From assembly GCA_964405335.1 (NCBI GenBank), contig CAYONP010000075.1, positions 1-29,419 on the forward strand: a stretch of 29,419 nt of DNA. Direction: 5' to 3'. Of this stretch, positions 8,998 through 16,320 are shown in pieces. Each line of letters starts with the position of its first letter. Positions within the stretch are counted from its first letter, which is position 1. Below the pieces are notes generated by a model, which saw nothing but the letters and a program-made list of their open reading frames with translations, did not search any database and was not told the DNA's origin. The DNA is from CAYONP01 sp964405335. Lineage in GTDB: Bacteria; Armatimonadota; UBA10988. Position numbers and translations under genes: made by a program.

Positions 8998-10292
8998 GCG
9001 GCCTCACCCTCCGCCTGCGCCGCGAGCTCGAAGATGCCCTGACCGTCGCGCCGGCCGGCAAGCGGCTGCGCTATGCCTGGCACCTGGCCCGTGCCGGCCT
9101 GATCCGCGGCGATGCGCAGGCCGCCCGCTACCGCCGCATCGAGGAGCTCTGCGCCGCGGTGCGGGCGAGCCCGAGCTACCCGGCGCCCGACACGGCGCAG
9201 GCCCGACTGGCCGCCGAGGTGGCCGCCTGGCCCGAGGGGCCGATCGACTGGCCCGCGCTGGTCAGCCCACCCGCGGCCGGCATCCGCAAGGGGCTGGTGC
9301 TCAAGGCGCCGGTCGGCGACGGTGAGCGCGGCGTGTGCTACGTCATCTTCGAGCGCGAGTGGCTGCGGTTTCTGCACCAGAGCCACGACCTGGAGGCCTT
9401 CGCCCGGCGTTACCAGCTCATCGTCGCGACGAGCTGGAGCCCGCCGCACGTGCCCATTGTGGCGCTGTTCGGCCGCCACTACCCGGCCGAGGTGCTGGTC
9501 CGGTTGAGCAACTTGCGCGACCTCGAGACGCTGCCGCGCTTGTCGCCACGGCTGGTGCCGATCCCGATTCTCTCGTCGATGTTCGTCAATCCGGCGCAGT
9601 TCGCGCCGCGGCCGTTCGCCGAGCGCGACGTCGACATTCTGATGGTCGCCAACTGGGGCAAGTTCAAGCGGCACCACCTGTTCTTCCGCGCGCTGCGGAC
9701 GATGCCCAGCGAGCTGCGCATCGTGCTCGTCGGCCAGGACGAGACCGGCCGCACCAGCGCTGACATCGAAGCCGAGGCGGCGGCCTACGGCGTGGCCGGG
9801 CGGTGCGAGCTGCTCAGCAACCGTGGGTTTGACGAGGTGGTCGAGCTCTACGGCCGGGCCAAGGTCTGCCTGCTGCTCAGCCAGCGCGAGGGCTCGCCCA
9901 AATGCGTTGCCGAGAGCCTGTTCGGCGACTGCCCGATCGGCATGTTGGCCGGCGCCGACAACGGCTCGATGGCGTTCGTCAACGAGCAGACCGGCCGGTT
10001 GCTGCGCGAGCGCCACCTGGCCGAAGATGTGCTGGCCTTCCTGCGCGACGCGGGCGAGTTCCGCGCGCGCGAGTGGGCGCTGGCCAACATCGCCTGCCAG
10101 GTCACCAGCGGCAGGCTCAATGACCTGCTGCGCGAGCGTGCCCAGAGCTTGGGCGAGCCGTGGACGCAGGACATCACTCCCCTGCACCACAACCCCGACC
10201 CGGCCTACCTCGACCCCGCCGACGCCGACCGCCTGGCGCCGGCCTATGCCGAGCTCCGCGACGCGTACGGGATCTGGTTCAGCCGCGGTTAG
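8994..10292 (+). CDS. Putative glycosyltransferase (GT4-like) coupled to algD
   Basis: This 432-residue protein has a GT-B-like C-terminal half. DILMVANWGKFKRHHLFFRAL starts the nucleotide-sugar domain (DILMVANWGK), followed by LRIVLVGQDE, then VVELYGRAKVCLLLSQREGSPKCVAESLF, where the acidic EG...E pattern is typical of GT4 enzymes. The N-terminal half is less familiar and begins with a basic helix-rich region. The start is the GTG at 8994, whose GTGA overlaps the algD stop, so it is translationally coupled. This suggests a role in building a uronate-containing glycan. There is no signal peptide or clear membrane helix. Assignment as a glycosyltransferase is fairly secure; substrates are unknown. 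Confidence 0.78.
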   Translation: MSGLTLRLRRELEDALTVAPAGKRLRYAWHLARAGLIRGDAQAARYRRIEELCAAVRASPSYPAPDTAQARLAAEVAAWPEGPIDWPALVSPPAAGIRKGLVLKAPVGDGERGVCYVIFEREWLRFLHQSHDLEAFARRYQLIVATSWSPPHVPIVALFGRHYPAEVLVRLSNLRDLETLPRLSPRLVPIPILSSMFVNPAQFAPRPFAERDVDILMVANWGKFKRHHLFFRALRTMPSELRIVLVGQDETGRTSADIEAEAAAYGVAGRCELLSNRGFDEVVELYGRAKVCLLLSQREGSPKCVAESLFGDCPIGMLAGADNGSMAFVNEQTGRLLRERHLAEDVLAFLRDAGEFRAREWALANIACQVTSGRLNDLLRERAQSLGEPWTQDITPLHHNPDPAYLDPADADRLAPAYAELRDAYGIWFSRG

Positions 10293-10323
10293 CGTCGGCT
10301 CGACCGGCCGGTTGAGAGGTGGT

Positions 10324-10416
10324 GTAGGGGCGGGTCTCAGACCCGCCCGCAGGCCGGTGAGTCCACTGCCGGAGCGGGTCGAGTCGTCTGCGGGCAGGTC
10401 TGAGACCTGCCCCTAC
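10324..10416. repeat. REPIN: inverted pair of GTAG REP hairpins (93 bp)
   Basis: The left arm is GTAG at 10324 followed by a hairpin with 10-bp arms GGGCGGGTCT/AGACCCGCCC around one C. The right arm mirrors it, with arms GGGCAGGTCT/AGACCTGCCC around one G, ending in CTAC at 10416. The outer 29 bp of both ends are inverted copies that differ at two sites. Those two changes are the two halves of one base pair inside the hairpin. The arrangement fits a REPIN, a non-autonomous element moved by a RAYT transposase encoded elsewhere. No transposase is in the window. Confidence 0.85.
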
Positions 10417-10435
10417 CGGGAGGGTAACGCGCCTA

Positions 10436-11428
10436 CTACCGCCGGCGGCGCGGCGGCCTGGCCGGCCGGCGCGGCCGGCGCAGGTGCTTGCGCGACAGCG
10501 GCGCGGGCGCCGGGCGGGGCGGTTCGACGGCGGCCATCACCCGTGTCGACTCGCGGACCAGCCGCTCGTCGCGGCTGGCGGCGGCTTCGGCTCGGGCGCG
10601 TTGCTGCTCGGCCTGGCGTAGCTCGGCCGCGGTGCGCTGGTCGGCTTTGGCCTGCTGCGCAGCCTGGGCGGCCTGGCGCCTGGCCGCGCGGGTCTGACCG
10701 CGCTGCTGCTGCCGTTCGCTCTGCGCCGCCTTCGTGGCCGCGGCGCGCTCGCCGGCGGCTGCTCGGGCGGCGGCCTTCTGTTCGCGCCGCGCCGCGCGTG
10801 CCGCGGCGCGCTCGCGGCGCACCTCCTCGGGCGGAATGAGCGCCGGCGCCGCGACCCAGACCAGCAGGCCGAGGACGACGAGCACCGAGCCGATCAGGAA
10901 CCAGCGCCAGGTGAACGCGGTCGCCTCGAGCCGCTTGCCGGCCACGGCCTCGCCCAGCTTGACCGTCCAGACGGCGGCGCCGGGCGCGGTCGAGTCGGCG
11001 TTCGTGTCGCTGACCGCCCCGCCCAGGTTGACCCGCACCGTGGCGGTGAGGTCGGCCAGGCCGGTGAGCAGCGGGTGGTCATCGGGCAGGTCGAGGTCGA
11101 GGTCGAGCGCGAAGGTATGCTTGACCTTCAGCCGCAGCGGTCCGGCGACCTCTTCGGCGACGGTCAGCTCGGGGTTGTTGCGCGGGTCGATGCGGCGGCT
11201 GAGGGTCAGGCGGACATAGTCCCCCTCGGCGCGGCGGCGCAGGCGCCAGGCGCCGGGCTGCAGCCTCTCGACCATGGCCACAAAGAGCGTCTCGTCCTCG
11301 GCCGGGACAGTGGCGGTGACGGTCTGATCGATGCGCTTGGGTGAGCGCACGTCGACAGCCACCTCGGCCGGATCGCAACCGGTCAGGGTGATCGCCGCGG
11401 TCAGCCCGAGCCACCATCGCCAACTCAT
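10436..11428 (-). CDS. Lipoprotein with transmembrane helix and basic Ala/Arg tail
   Basis: This 330-residue protein has a signal peptide with lipobox LTGC (Cys18). A folded periplasmic domain of about 150 residues follows, then one transmembrane helix at about 176-198 and a long Ala/Arg/Gln/Glu-rich tail ending in RPARPPRRRR. The domain plan loosely recalls LppM/DUF3153-type lipoproteins, but I cannot confirm this. The tail is likely a coiled coil with very high positive charge; by topology it would lie in the cytoplasm. I chose the ATG at 11428 because GGAGG lies 6 nt upstream, better than the TTG at 11446. It is divergent from the LapA-like gene and ends 20 bp from the REPIN. Function unknown. 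Confidence 0.75.
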   Translation of the reverse strand: MSWRWWLGLTAAITLTGCDPAEVAVDVRSPKRIDQTVTATVPAEDETLFVAMVERLQPGAWRLRRRAEGDYVRLTLSRRIDPRNNPELTVAEEVAGPLRLKVKHTFALDLDLDLPDDHPLLTGLADLTATVRVNLGGAVSDTNADSTAPGAAVWTVKLGEAVAGKRLEATAFTWRWFLIGSVLVVLGLLVWVAAPALIPPEEVRRERAAARAARREQKAAARAAAGERAAATKAAQSERQQQRGQTRAARRQAAQAAQQAKADQRTAAELRQAEQQRARAEAAASRDERLVRESTRVMAAVEPPRPAPAPLSRKHLRRPRRPARPPRRRR

Positions 11429-11497
11429 GCCGCGCCTCCGTGCCAATGATACGCCGATCTACCCCCTGGTGCGCAAGGGCGCAAGGCTGAACGGTGG

Positions 11498-11526
11498 TTG
11501 CGGCCGCCCGCGATGTCGGCTATACT
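11498..11526 (+). promoter_or_regulatory. Sigma70-type promoter for lapA-like/recJ/ligase unit
   Basis: TTGCGG (11498-11503) and TATACT (11521-11526) are separated by 17 bp. Transcription would start near 11533, some 26 nt before the ATG at 11559. This is the only good promoter seen for the three coupled downstream genes. Confidence 0.6.
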
Positions 11527-11558
11527 CGCCCCGCTCGCCACCAGGGACAGCGGTCCTG

Positions 11559-12098
11559 ATGAGACGCTTCGTCATCCCAGCCTTGAGCCTGCTGCTCTTC
11601 GTGGTGACCGTCGCCTTCGGCCTCTATGCCTGGTTCCACTGGCGTGAGAACCAGATTGTCGAACTGCTCTGGCTGTGGGGCCAGCACCTCGAGCTCAGTC
11701 CCGGCCAGCTCATGGTCAACTGCTTCGCCGTCGGCGCCGGGGTCGGCATCACGGCCTCGATCCTGACCTTCGGCGCGGGTGCCGTGCGCTGGCGCGAGAC
11801 CAACGAGAAGCTCCGCGGTGACCAGCGGCGGCTGGCCGCGGCGAACCGCGCCCTTGAGGCGGCACTGCCTGTGCTGCGGGAGAAGTATGACCGGGCCATC
11901 GGCGCGCTCGACCCAAGCGTCCACGCGCTCCATGAGCCGATTGGCGGCGCCGACACCGACGATCAGCCGCTGCCCCGCCTGACCCTCGACATGGACACCG
12001 TGCCGGCGGCCGAGGCGGCGCTCGAGCCGGAGGGTGAGACCGTGTCGGTTGGCGAGATTGCCCGCGAAGAGGCGGCCGCCCGCCGGCCGCGGGTCTAG
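11559..12098 (+). CDS. LapA-like (DUF1049) inner-membrane protein
   Basis: This 179-residue protein begins with a hydrophobic segment (residues 4-26). A short polar hairpin (WRENQIVELLWLWGQHLEL) follows, then a second hydrophobic segment rich in Gly and Ala (about 48-72), and a charged coiled-coil-like region (LRGDQRRLAAANRALEAAL). The two-helix plan with a coil resembles LapA/DUF1049 proteins, which help control lipopolysaccharide assembly with LapB. The acidic C-terminal part has no recognised fold. The ATG at 11559 fits the start of the hydrophobic leader and lies just downstream of the promoter. RecJ follows after 4 bp. Family assignment is moderate; the match is by topology more than by motif. 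Confidence 0.55.
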   Translation: MRRFVIPALSLLLFVVTVAFGLYAWFHWRENQIVELLWLWGQHLELSPGQLMVNCFAVGAGVGITASILTFGAGAVRWRETNEKLRGDQRRLAAANRALEAALPVLREKYDRAIGALDPSVHALHEPIGGADTDDQPLPRLTLDMDTVPAAEAALEPEGETVSVGEIAREEAAARRPRV

Positions 12099-12102
12099 CC
12101 GA

Positions 12103-13824
12103 GTGGCCCGCACCCGCTGGCAGGCCGCGCCCGACCGGCGCGACGAGGCCAGGCAGGCCGCCGCGCAGACCGGCGTGCATCCCGTCGTCGCCCACATCCT
12201 GCTCAATCGTGGCCTGAGCGCCGACCAGTTCGCCGGCTTCCTCTCGCCCTCGGCCGCGACGCTGGGCGACCCGTCGCTGCTGGCCGACCTCGACCGCGCC
12301 GCCGCCCGACTGGCGCTGGCCGTGCGCGAGCGGCAGAAGGTCTGCATCTACGGCGACTACGACGCCGACGGGACCACCGCCGCGGCCATCCTGACCCGCT
12401 TCCTGGCGCGCAGTGGCGTGCCCTTCGCGTATCACCTGCCCGACCGCTTCGCCGAGGGCTACGGCGTCCACGCCGCGTCGCTGATCCGACTGCTGGCCGC
12501 CGAGAAGCCGGCGCTGCTGGTCACCGTCGATTGCGGCATCGCCGCGGCGGAGGAGATCGACACCGCCGTGGCGCTCGGCTGCGACGTGATTGTCACCGAT
12601 CACCACCAAGTGCCCGAGCGGCTGCCGGCGGTGCCGGCGGTCGACCCGCACCGGGCCGACTGCCGTTACCCGTTCAAGGAACTCTGCGGCGCGGCGCTGG
12701 CGGCCAAGCTGTGCTGCGCCGCGGCGGCCGAACTGGGCGGCGACGCGGCGGCCTGGGCCGATGAGCTGCTCGACCTGGTGGTGATTGGCACCGTCGCCGA
12801 TGTGATGCCCCTGGTCGGCGAAAACCGCTACCTGGCAAAGTCCGGCTTGCGGGCGCTGGGCGAGACCCAGTCGGTCGGCCTGCGCGCGCTGTTCGAGGTC
12901 GCCCACCTCGACCCGGCACGGCTGACCGCGCGCGACATCGGTTTCGGCATCGGCCCGCGGCTCAACGCGGCGGGGCGGCTCGAGCACGCCCGGCTGGCCT
13001 ATGAGCTGCTGGTCACCGACGATCGCGGCAAGGCGTTCGAGTTGGCCGAGACGCTTGAACGGCTGAACCGCGAGCGGCGCGAGATCGAGGAGCGGCTGGT
13101 CGTCGAGGCCGAGGCGCAACTGGCCGAGGTGAGCCTGCACGAGACCTGGGGCCTGGTGGTCGGCGGCGACGGCTGGCACGAGGGCGTGCTCGGCCTGGTC
13201 GCCGGGCGGATCTGCCGCCGGCACACGCGGCCGGCGCTGGCGGTCAGCCGCGATGGCGAGCGGGCGCGCGGCAGCGGCCGTGGGATCGACGGGCTCGACC
13301 TCCACGCCGCGCTCGGCTGCTGCGCCGAGGTGCTGACGCAGTTCGGCGGGCACACCAAGGCGGCCGGGTTCACCCTGCCGGCGGCCAACCTGCCGGCGCT
13401 GGGACCGGCCTTCGACGCGGCGGTCAAGCTTCAATTGAGCGAGGACGATCTGGTGCCGCGGGTGTTGACCGAATGCCCCGTCCGCGGCGGCGCGGTGTCC
13501 CTCGAGCTGGTCCGCGAGCTGGACCGCCTGGCGCCGTTTGGCGAGGGCAACCGCGAGCCGCTGCTCGACGTCCGCGGGCTCAAACTCGCCACCGGCCGCG
13601 CCACGCGCGACGGCGCCCACCTGCAACTGCAGTTCGAAGATGAGAAGGGCCGCACGCTGAAAGGGTTCTGGCCGCGCGAGGGACAACTGGCGCAGAAGCT
13701 GCCGCTCGGCGCGGCGGTCAAGGTGGCGGCGTGCTTGCGGGTCGACGCCTGGAACGGGCGCGAGCAGCCGCAGCTCGTGGTCAGCGACCTGAAGCGCGAC
13801 GGCGCGGGAGCCCACGGTGGCTGA
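12103..13824 (+). CDS. recJ: Single-stranded-DNA-specific exonuclease RecJ
   Basis: This 573-residue protein is RecJ, the 5'-3' single-strand exonuclease used in RecF-pathway recombination, mismatch repair and base excision repair. The DHH phosphoesterase motifs are intact: GDYDADGTT (Asp85, Asp87, Asp89), VTVDCGI (Asp143), TDHH (166-168) and GTVADVMPLVGENR. The link FGIGPRLNAAGRL leads to the DHHA1 domain with GRGIDGLDL and FGGHTKAAGFTL, and an OB-fold follows at the C-terminus. Length matches the usual 550-580. The GTG at 12103 is 4 bp after the previous stop, so coupling rather than a ribosome-binding site probably drives its translation. The last 8 bp overlap the O-antigen ligase gene. 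Confidence 0.95.
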   Translation: MARTRWQAAPDRRDEARQAAAQTGVHPVVAHILLNRGLSADQFAGFLSPSAATLGDPSLLADLDRAAARLALAVRERQKVCIYGDYDADGTTAAAILTRFLARSGVPFAYHLPDRFAEGYGVHAASLIRLLAAEKPALLVTVDCGIAAAEEIDTAVALGCDVIVTDHHQVPERLPAVPAVDPHRADCRYPFKELCGAALAAKLCCAAAAELGGDAAAWADELLDLVVIGTVADVMPLVGENRYLAKSGLRALGETQSVGLRALFEVAHLDPARLTARDIGFGIGPRLNAAGRLEHARLAYELLVTDDRGKAFELAETLERLNRERREIEERLVVEAEAQLAEVSLHETWGLVVGGDGWHEGVLGLVAGRICRRHTRPALAVSRDGERARGSGRGIDGLDLHAALGCCAEVLTQFGGHTKAAGFTLPAANLPALGPAFDAAVKLQLSEDDLVPRVLTECPVRGGAVSLELVRELDRLAPFGEGNREPLLDVRGLKLATGRATRDGAHLQLQFEDEKGRTLKGFWPREGQLAQKLPLGAAVKVAACLRVDAWNGREQPQLVVSDLKRDGAGAHGG

Positions 13825-15904
13825 GCCCCTCTTCACCCCCGAGAGGCGAGCGCAGACCGCCGGCCTGCTGGTGGCCCTCGCGGCGGCGCTGCTGCCCGTG
13901 CTCGGCCGCGGCCTCTACCTCGACGAAGTGGCCACGCCCGAAGCCGCGCACGGCCGGCTGGCCCTGGCGGTCATCCTGCTCATCGCCCTCATCGCCGCCC
14001 CGCCCGGCGCGCGGCGCGACCCGGCCATGCGCTGGCTGCTCGCCCTGCTCGCGGTCGGGCTGATAGCGGCGCTCATCCCGCGCGGATTGCCCGGGCCGAT
14101 GGGCGAGCCGCTGCGCCTGCCCGCCGACCGCGAGGCCGGCGTGCGCGAGCTGGCCCGCCTCGGCTTGCTGCTGCTGGCCGGCGCCGCCGCGCTGCGCGTG
14201 CGGCCGGGCTGGGTCCTCGGCGGCCTCTTTGCCGGCGCGCTCTGGGCGGCCGGCGGCGGGCTGCTGCAGTATCTCCAGCAGTACCGGCAGGGCGACACCA
14301 GTTTCCGTGTCCTGAACGGCTTCGTCAGCCCCAATCAGTTCGCCACCTACCTGCTGGTGGTGCTGCCGCTCTGCATCGCGGTCGTCGCGCGGAGCGGCGA
14401 GCCGAGCGCCTTCACCCGTTGGCTGGCCGCCCGGCGGGTCAAGCGGCCCGAGCGGATCCTGCCGCTCCTCGCCGGCCTGGGCGCGCTGCTGGTGCTCGTC
14501 GCCCTCGGCATGACCGGCTCGCGCGGGGCGATGCTCGGCCTCGGCGCGGCTGGGCTGGTGGTCGCCGCGGCGCTGGCGCGGCGCGGCACCGCGCGGGCGC
14601 TGCCGCTGCTCGGCGGGCTGATCCTGGTCGCCGCGTTGCTGCTCCTCGGCCCGATGCGGCAGCGGCTGGTCGAGGCTACGGCGCAGTCACACTCGCTGCT
14701 CTTCCGCCAGCTCACCTGGCTCGGCACGCTGGACATGATCGCGGCGATGCCGGTCCTCGGTTGCGGTTTCGGCGCCTGGCCCTATGTCTATCCCCTGTTC
14801 GCGCAGTCGTCGTTCACGCTCCACGCGCACAACGCCTGGCTGCAGACCGCGGCCGAGGGCGGGCTGCCGGCGCTCGTGGCGCTGATCGGCCTGTTCACCA
14901 TCTGGCTGCGGACCGGCTGGCGCGCGGCTGCCGAGGAGGATCCGTCGCGCCGGGCGTTCGGCCTGGCGGTGCTCGCCGCGGCGGCCGGCCTGGCGGCGAT
15001 TTCGGCGTTCGATTCGGGCTGGTACACGCCGGCGGTCGGCGCGGCGATGGTCATGCTCGGCGCGAGCCTGGCGCCGCCGGGAGGGGGAGTTGACCGGCGC
15101 TGGCCGGTGCTGCTCCTCGGCCTGCTGCTGGCCTGGGTGCTGCACACCGAGTGGCGCGGCGAGCTGCTCCGGCAGACCGCCGGCGAAATGGCGCAGGCGG
15201 CCCGTTCGTCGGGCGGCCGCGACCGCGACGGCGCGCTGGCCGCCGGCTCGGGCATGTGTGAGCAGGCGATTGCGCGGGTGCCCTGGGCCGTGGCGTCGGT
15301 CGAGCAGCAGGCGGCGCTTGAGGCGGGTCGGTCCATCGGCAGCCGGGGCGAAGAGCTGTACCGCCGCGCGATCGCGCTGCGGCCGACCAGCGCGCGGCTG
15401 CACTACCGGCTGGCCGGCCTGCTCGAAGAGCGCGGCCGGCCCGACGAGGCGATTGCCGAGGCCGAGGCGAGCGTCCGGCTCAGCCCGCTGCACCTGCAGG
15501 GCTGGCTGCTCTGGGGCCGCCTGCTCGAGGCCGACGGTCAGACCGCGCGGGCGCGCCAGGTCTATGCCAAGCTCGACCAGTTGGCGCAGACGCCGAACCT
15601 GCGCGAGGCGGCGCCGATCCAGAAGAGCGAGTACCTGTTTGAGCCGACGCAGGCCTATGCCCTGATGCGCCTGGCGGCTCTGGCTGACCAGGCCGGCGAC
15701 ACCGCCGCCGCCCGCGACGCCTGGACCCGCGCGCTGGCCGATTTCGAGCAGTACGAGCGAACCTACGCGCAGCAGGAGGCGCTGGTCGCCGAGCTGGACC
15801 GCCGCGAACGGCGCCAGTTCTTGGCCATGCAGGGGCTCTATCCCGATGAGCGCGAAGAGGTCCAGGGCCTGATCGCCGAGGCGCGGGAGCGGCTGGGGCA
15901 ATAG
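13817..15904 (+). CDS. O-antigen ligase/polymerase family protein with TPR tail
   Basis: This 695-residue polytopic protein has about ten to twelve hydrophobic segments in its first 440 residues. It carries the Wzy_C (O-antigen ligase) signature: GFVSPNQFATYLLVVLPL, then MTGSRGAMLGL and HAHNAWLQTAAEGGLPAL. The RG and H.N residues of the ligase family are present. A soluble C-terminal tail (about 455-695) carries TPR-like helices, for example EELYRRAIALRPTSARLHYRL and DEAIAEAEASVRLSP (residues in groups). Proteins of this shape transfer or polymerise lipid-linked glycans at the periplasmic face. The GTG start at 13817 overlaps the recJ stop by 8 bp. No flippase or polymerase partner is adjacent; it may serve the polysaccharide made by the 6476-10292 trio. 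Confidence 0.85.
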   Translation: MAEPLFTPERRAQTAGLLVALAAALLPVLGRGLYLDEVATPEAAHGRLALAVILLIALIAAPPGARRDPAMRWLLALLAVGLIAALIPRGLPGPMGEPLRLPADREAGVRELARLGLLLLAGAAALRVRPGWVLGGLFAGALWAAGGGLLQYLQQYRQGDTSFRVLNGFVSPNQFATYLLVVLPLCIAVVARSGEPSAFTRWLAARRVKRPERILPLLAGLGALLVLVALGMTGSRGAMLGLGAAGLVVAAALARRGTARALPLLGGLILVAALLLLGPMRQRLVEATAQSHSLLFRQLTWLGTLDMIAAMPVLGCGFGAWPYVYPLFAQSSFTLHAHNAWLQTAAEGGLPALVALIGLFTIWLRTGWRAAAEEDPSRRAFGLAVLAAAAGLAAISAFDSGWYTPAVGAAMVMLGASLAPPGGGVDRRWPVLLLGLLLAWVLHTEWRGELLRQTAGEMAQAARSSGGRDRDGALAAGSGMCEQAIARVPWAVASVEQQAALEAGRSIGSRGEELYRRAIALRPTSARLHYRLAGLLEERGRPDEAIAEAEASVRLSPLHLQGWLLWGRLLEADGQTARARQVYAKLDQLAQTPNLREAAPIQKSEYLFEPTQAYALMRLAALADQAGDTAAARDAWTRALADFEQYERTYAQQEALVAELDRRERRQFLAMQGLYPDEREEVQGLIAEARERLGQ

Positions 15905-15962
15905 GCCGCAGGCCGGCGTCGTCGCGCAAATGATGCGCGTCGCGGGGGTGATGCGCGTCGCG

Positions 15963-16055
15963 GTAGGGGCAGGTCTCAGACCTGCCCGTGGCCCCTTCGA
16001 GCTGCTCCCGATGCGGCGCCGTGGGCATCCGGGCGGGTCTGAGACCCGCCCCTAC
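15963..16055. repeat. REPIN: second inverted pair of GTAG REP hairpins (93 bp)
   Basis: It begins GTAG at 15963 with a hairpin of arms GGGCAGGTCT/AGACCTGCCC and ends CTAC at 16055 with a hairpin of arms GGGCGGGTCT/AGACCCGCCC. Length is exactly that of the copy at 10324-10416, but the A/T and G/C hairpin variants are in swapped positions and the central 40 bp are unrelated. Confidence 0.85.
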
Positions 16056-16085
16056 CGGCGCCCTTCCAGCACGCCGGTCGCCTCC

Positions 16086-16133
16086 CTACTTCGGGTTGAG
16101 CAGCTCCTGGATCTCCGGCTGGTCCAGCGGCAC
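16086..16133 (-). pseudogene. Truncated copy of a sugar-binding protein C-terminus
   Basis: The minus strand encodes TVPLDQPEIQELLNPK and a stop. The last twelve residues are identical to the end of the sugar-binding protein at 16321, whose sequence there reads TAENIDQPEIQELLNPK. Upstream of this tail the frame runs straight into the repeat, with no start or domain. It is either the remnant of a paralogue or a product of the 198-bp duplication. Confidence 0.65.
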
Positions 16134-16160
16134 CGTGGCGCGGCCATGATGCGCGTCGCG

Positions 16161-16201
16161 GTAGGGGCAGGTCTCAGACCTGCCCGTGGCCCCTTCGAGC
16201 T
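16161..16201. repeat. Third REPIN, left part only (cut by the gap)
   Basis: The 41 bases from GTAG at 16161 are identical to 15963-16003, including the A/T-variant hairpin. The rest is hidden by the Ns. Confidence 0.8.
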
Positions 16202-16301
16202 NNNNNNNNNNNNNNNNNNNNNNNNNNNNNNNNNNNNNNNNNNNNNNNNNNNNNNNNNNNNNNNNNNNNNNNNNNNNNNNNNNNNNNNNNNNNNNNNNNN
16301 N
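16202..16301. other. Assembly gap of 100 Ns
   Basis: Exactly 100 Ns, the usual placeholder for a gap of unknown size. Comparison with the upstream duplicate suggests about 63 missing bases if the duplication is exact. Confidence 0.97.
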
Positions 16302-16320
16302 CAGCACGCCGGTCGCCTCC

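Noticed and set aside
11749..13836. 695-codon open frame opposite recJ, and similar long frames opposite other genes such as 17398-20058
   Set aside because: They mirror strongly conserved genes on the other strand, have Arg/Gln/Ala-rich or His/Asp-rich low-information sequence and no family motifs. High GC removes stop codons from antisense frames.
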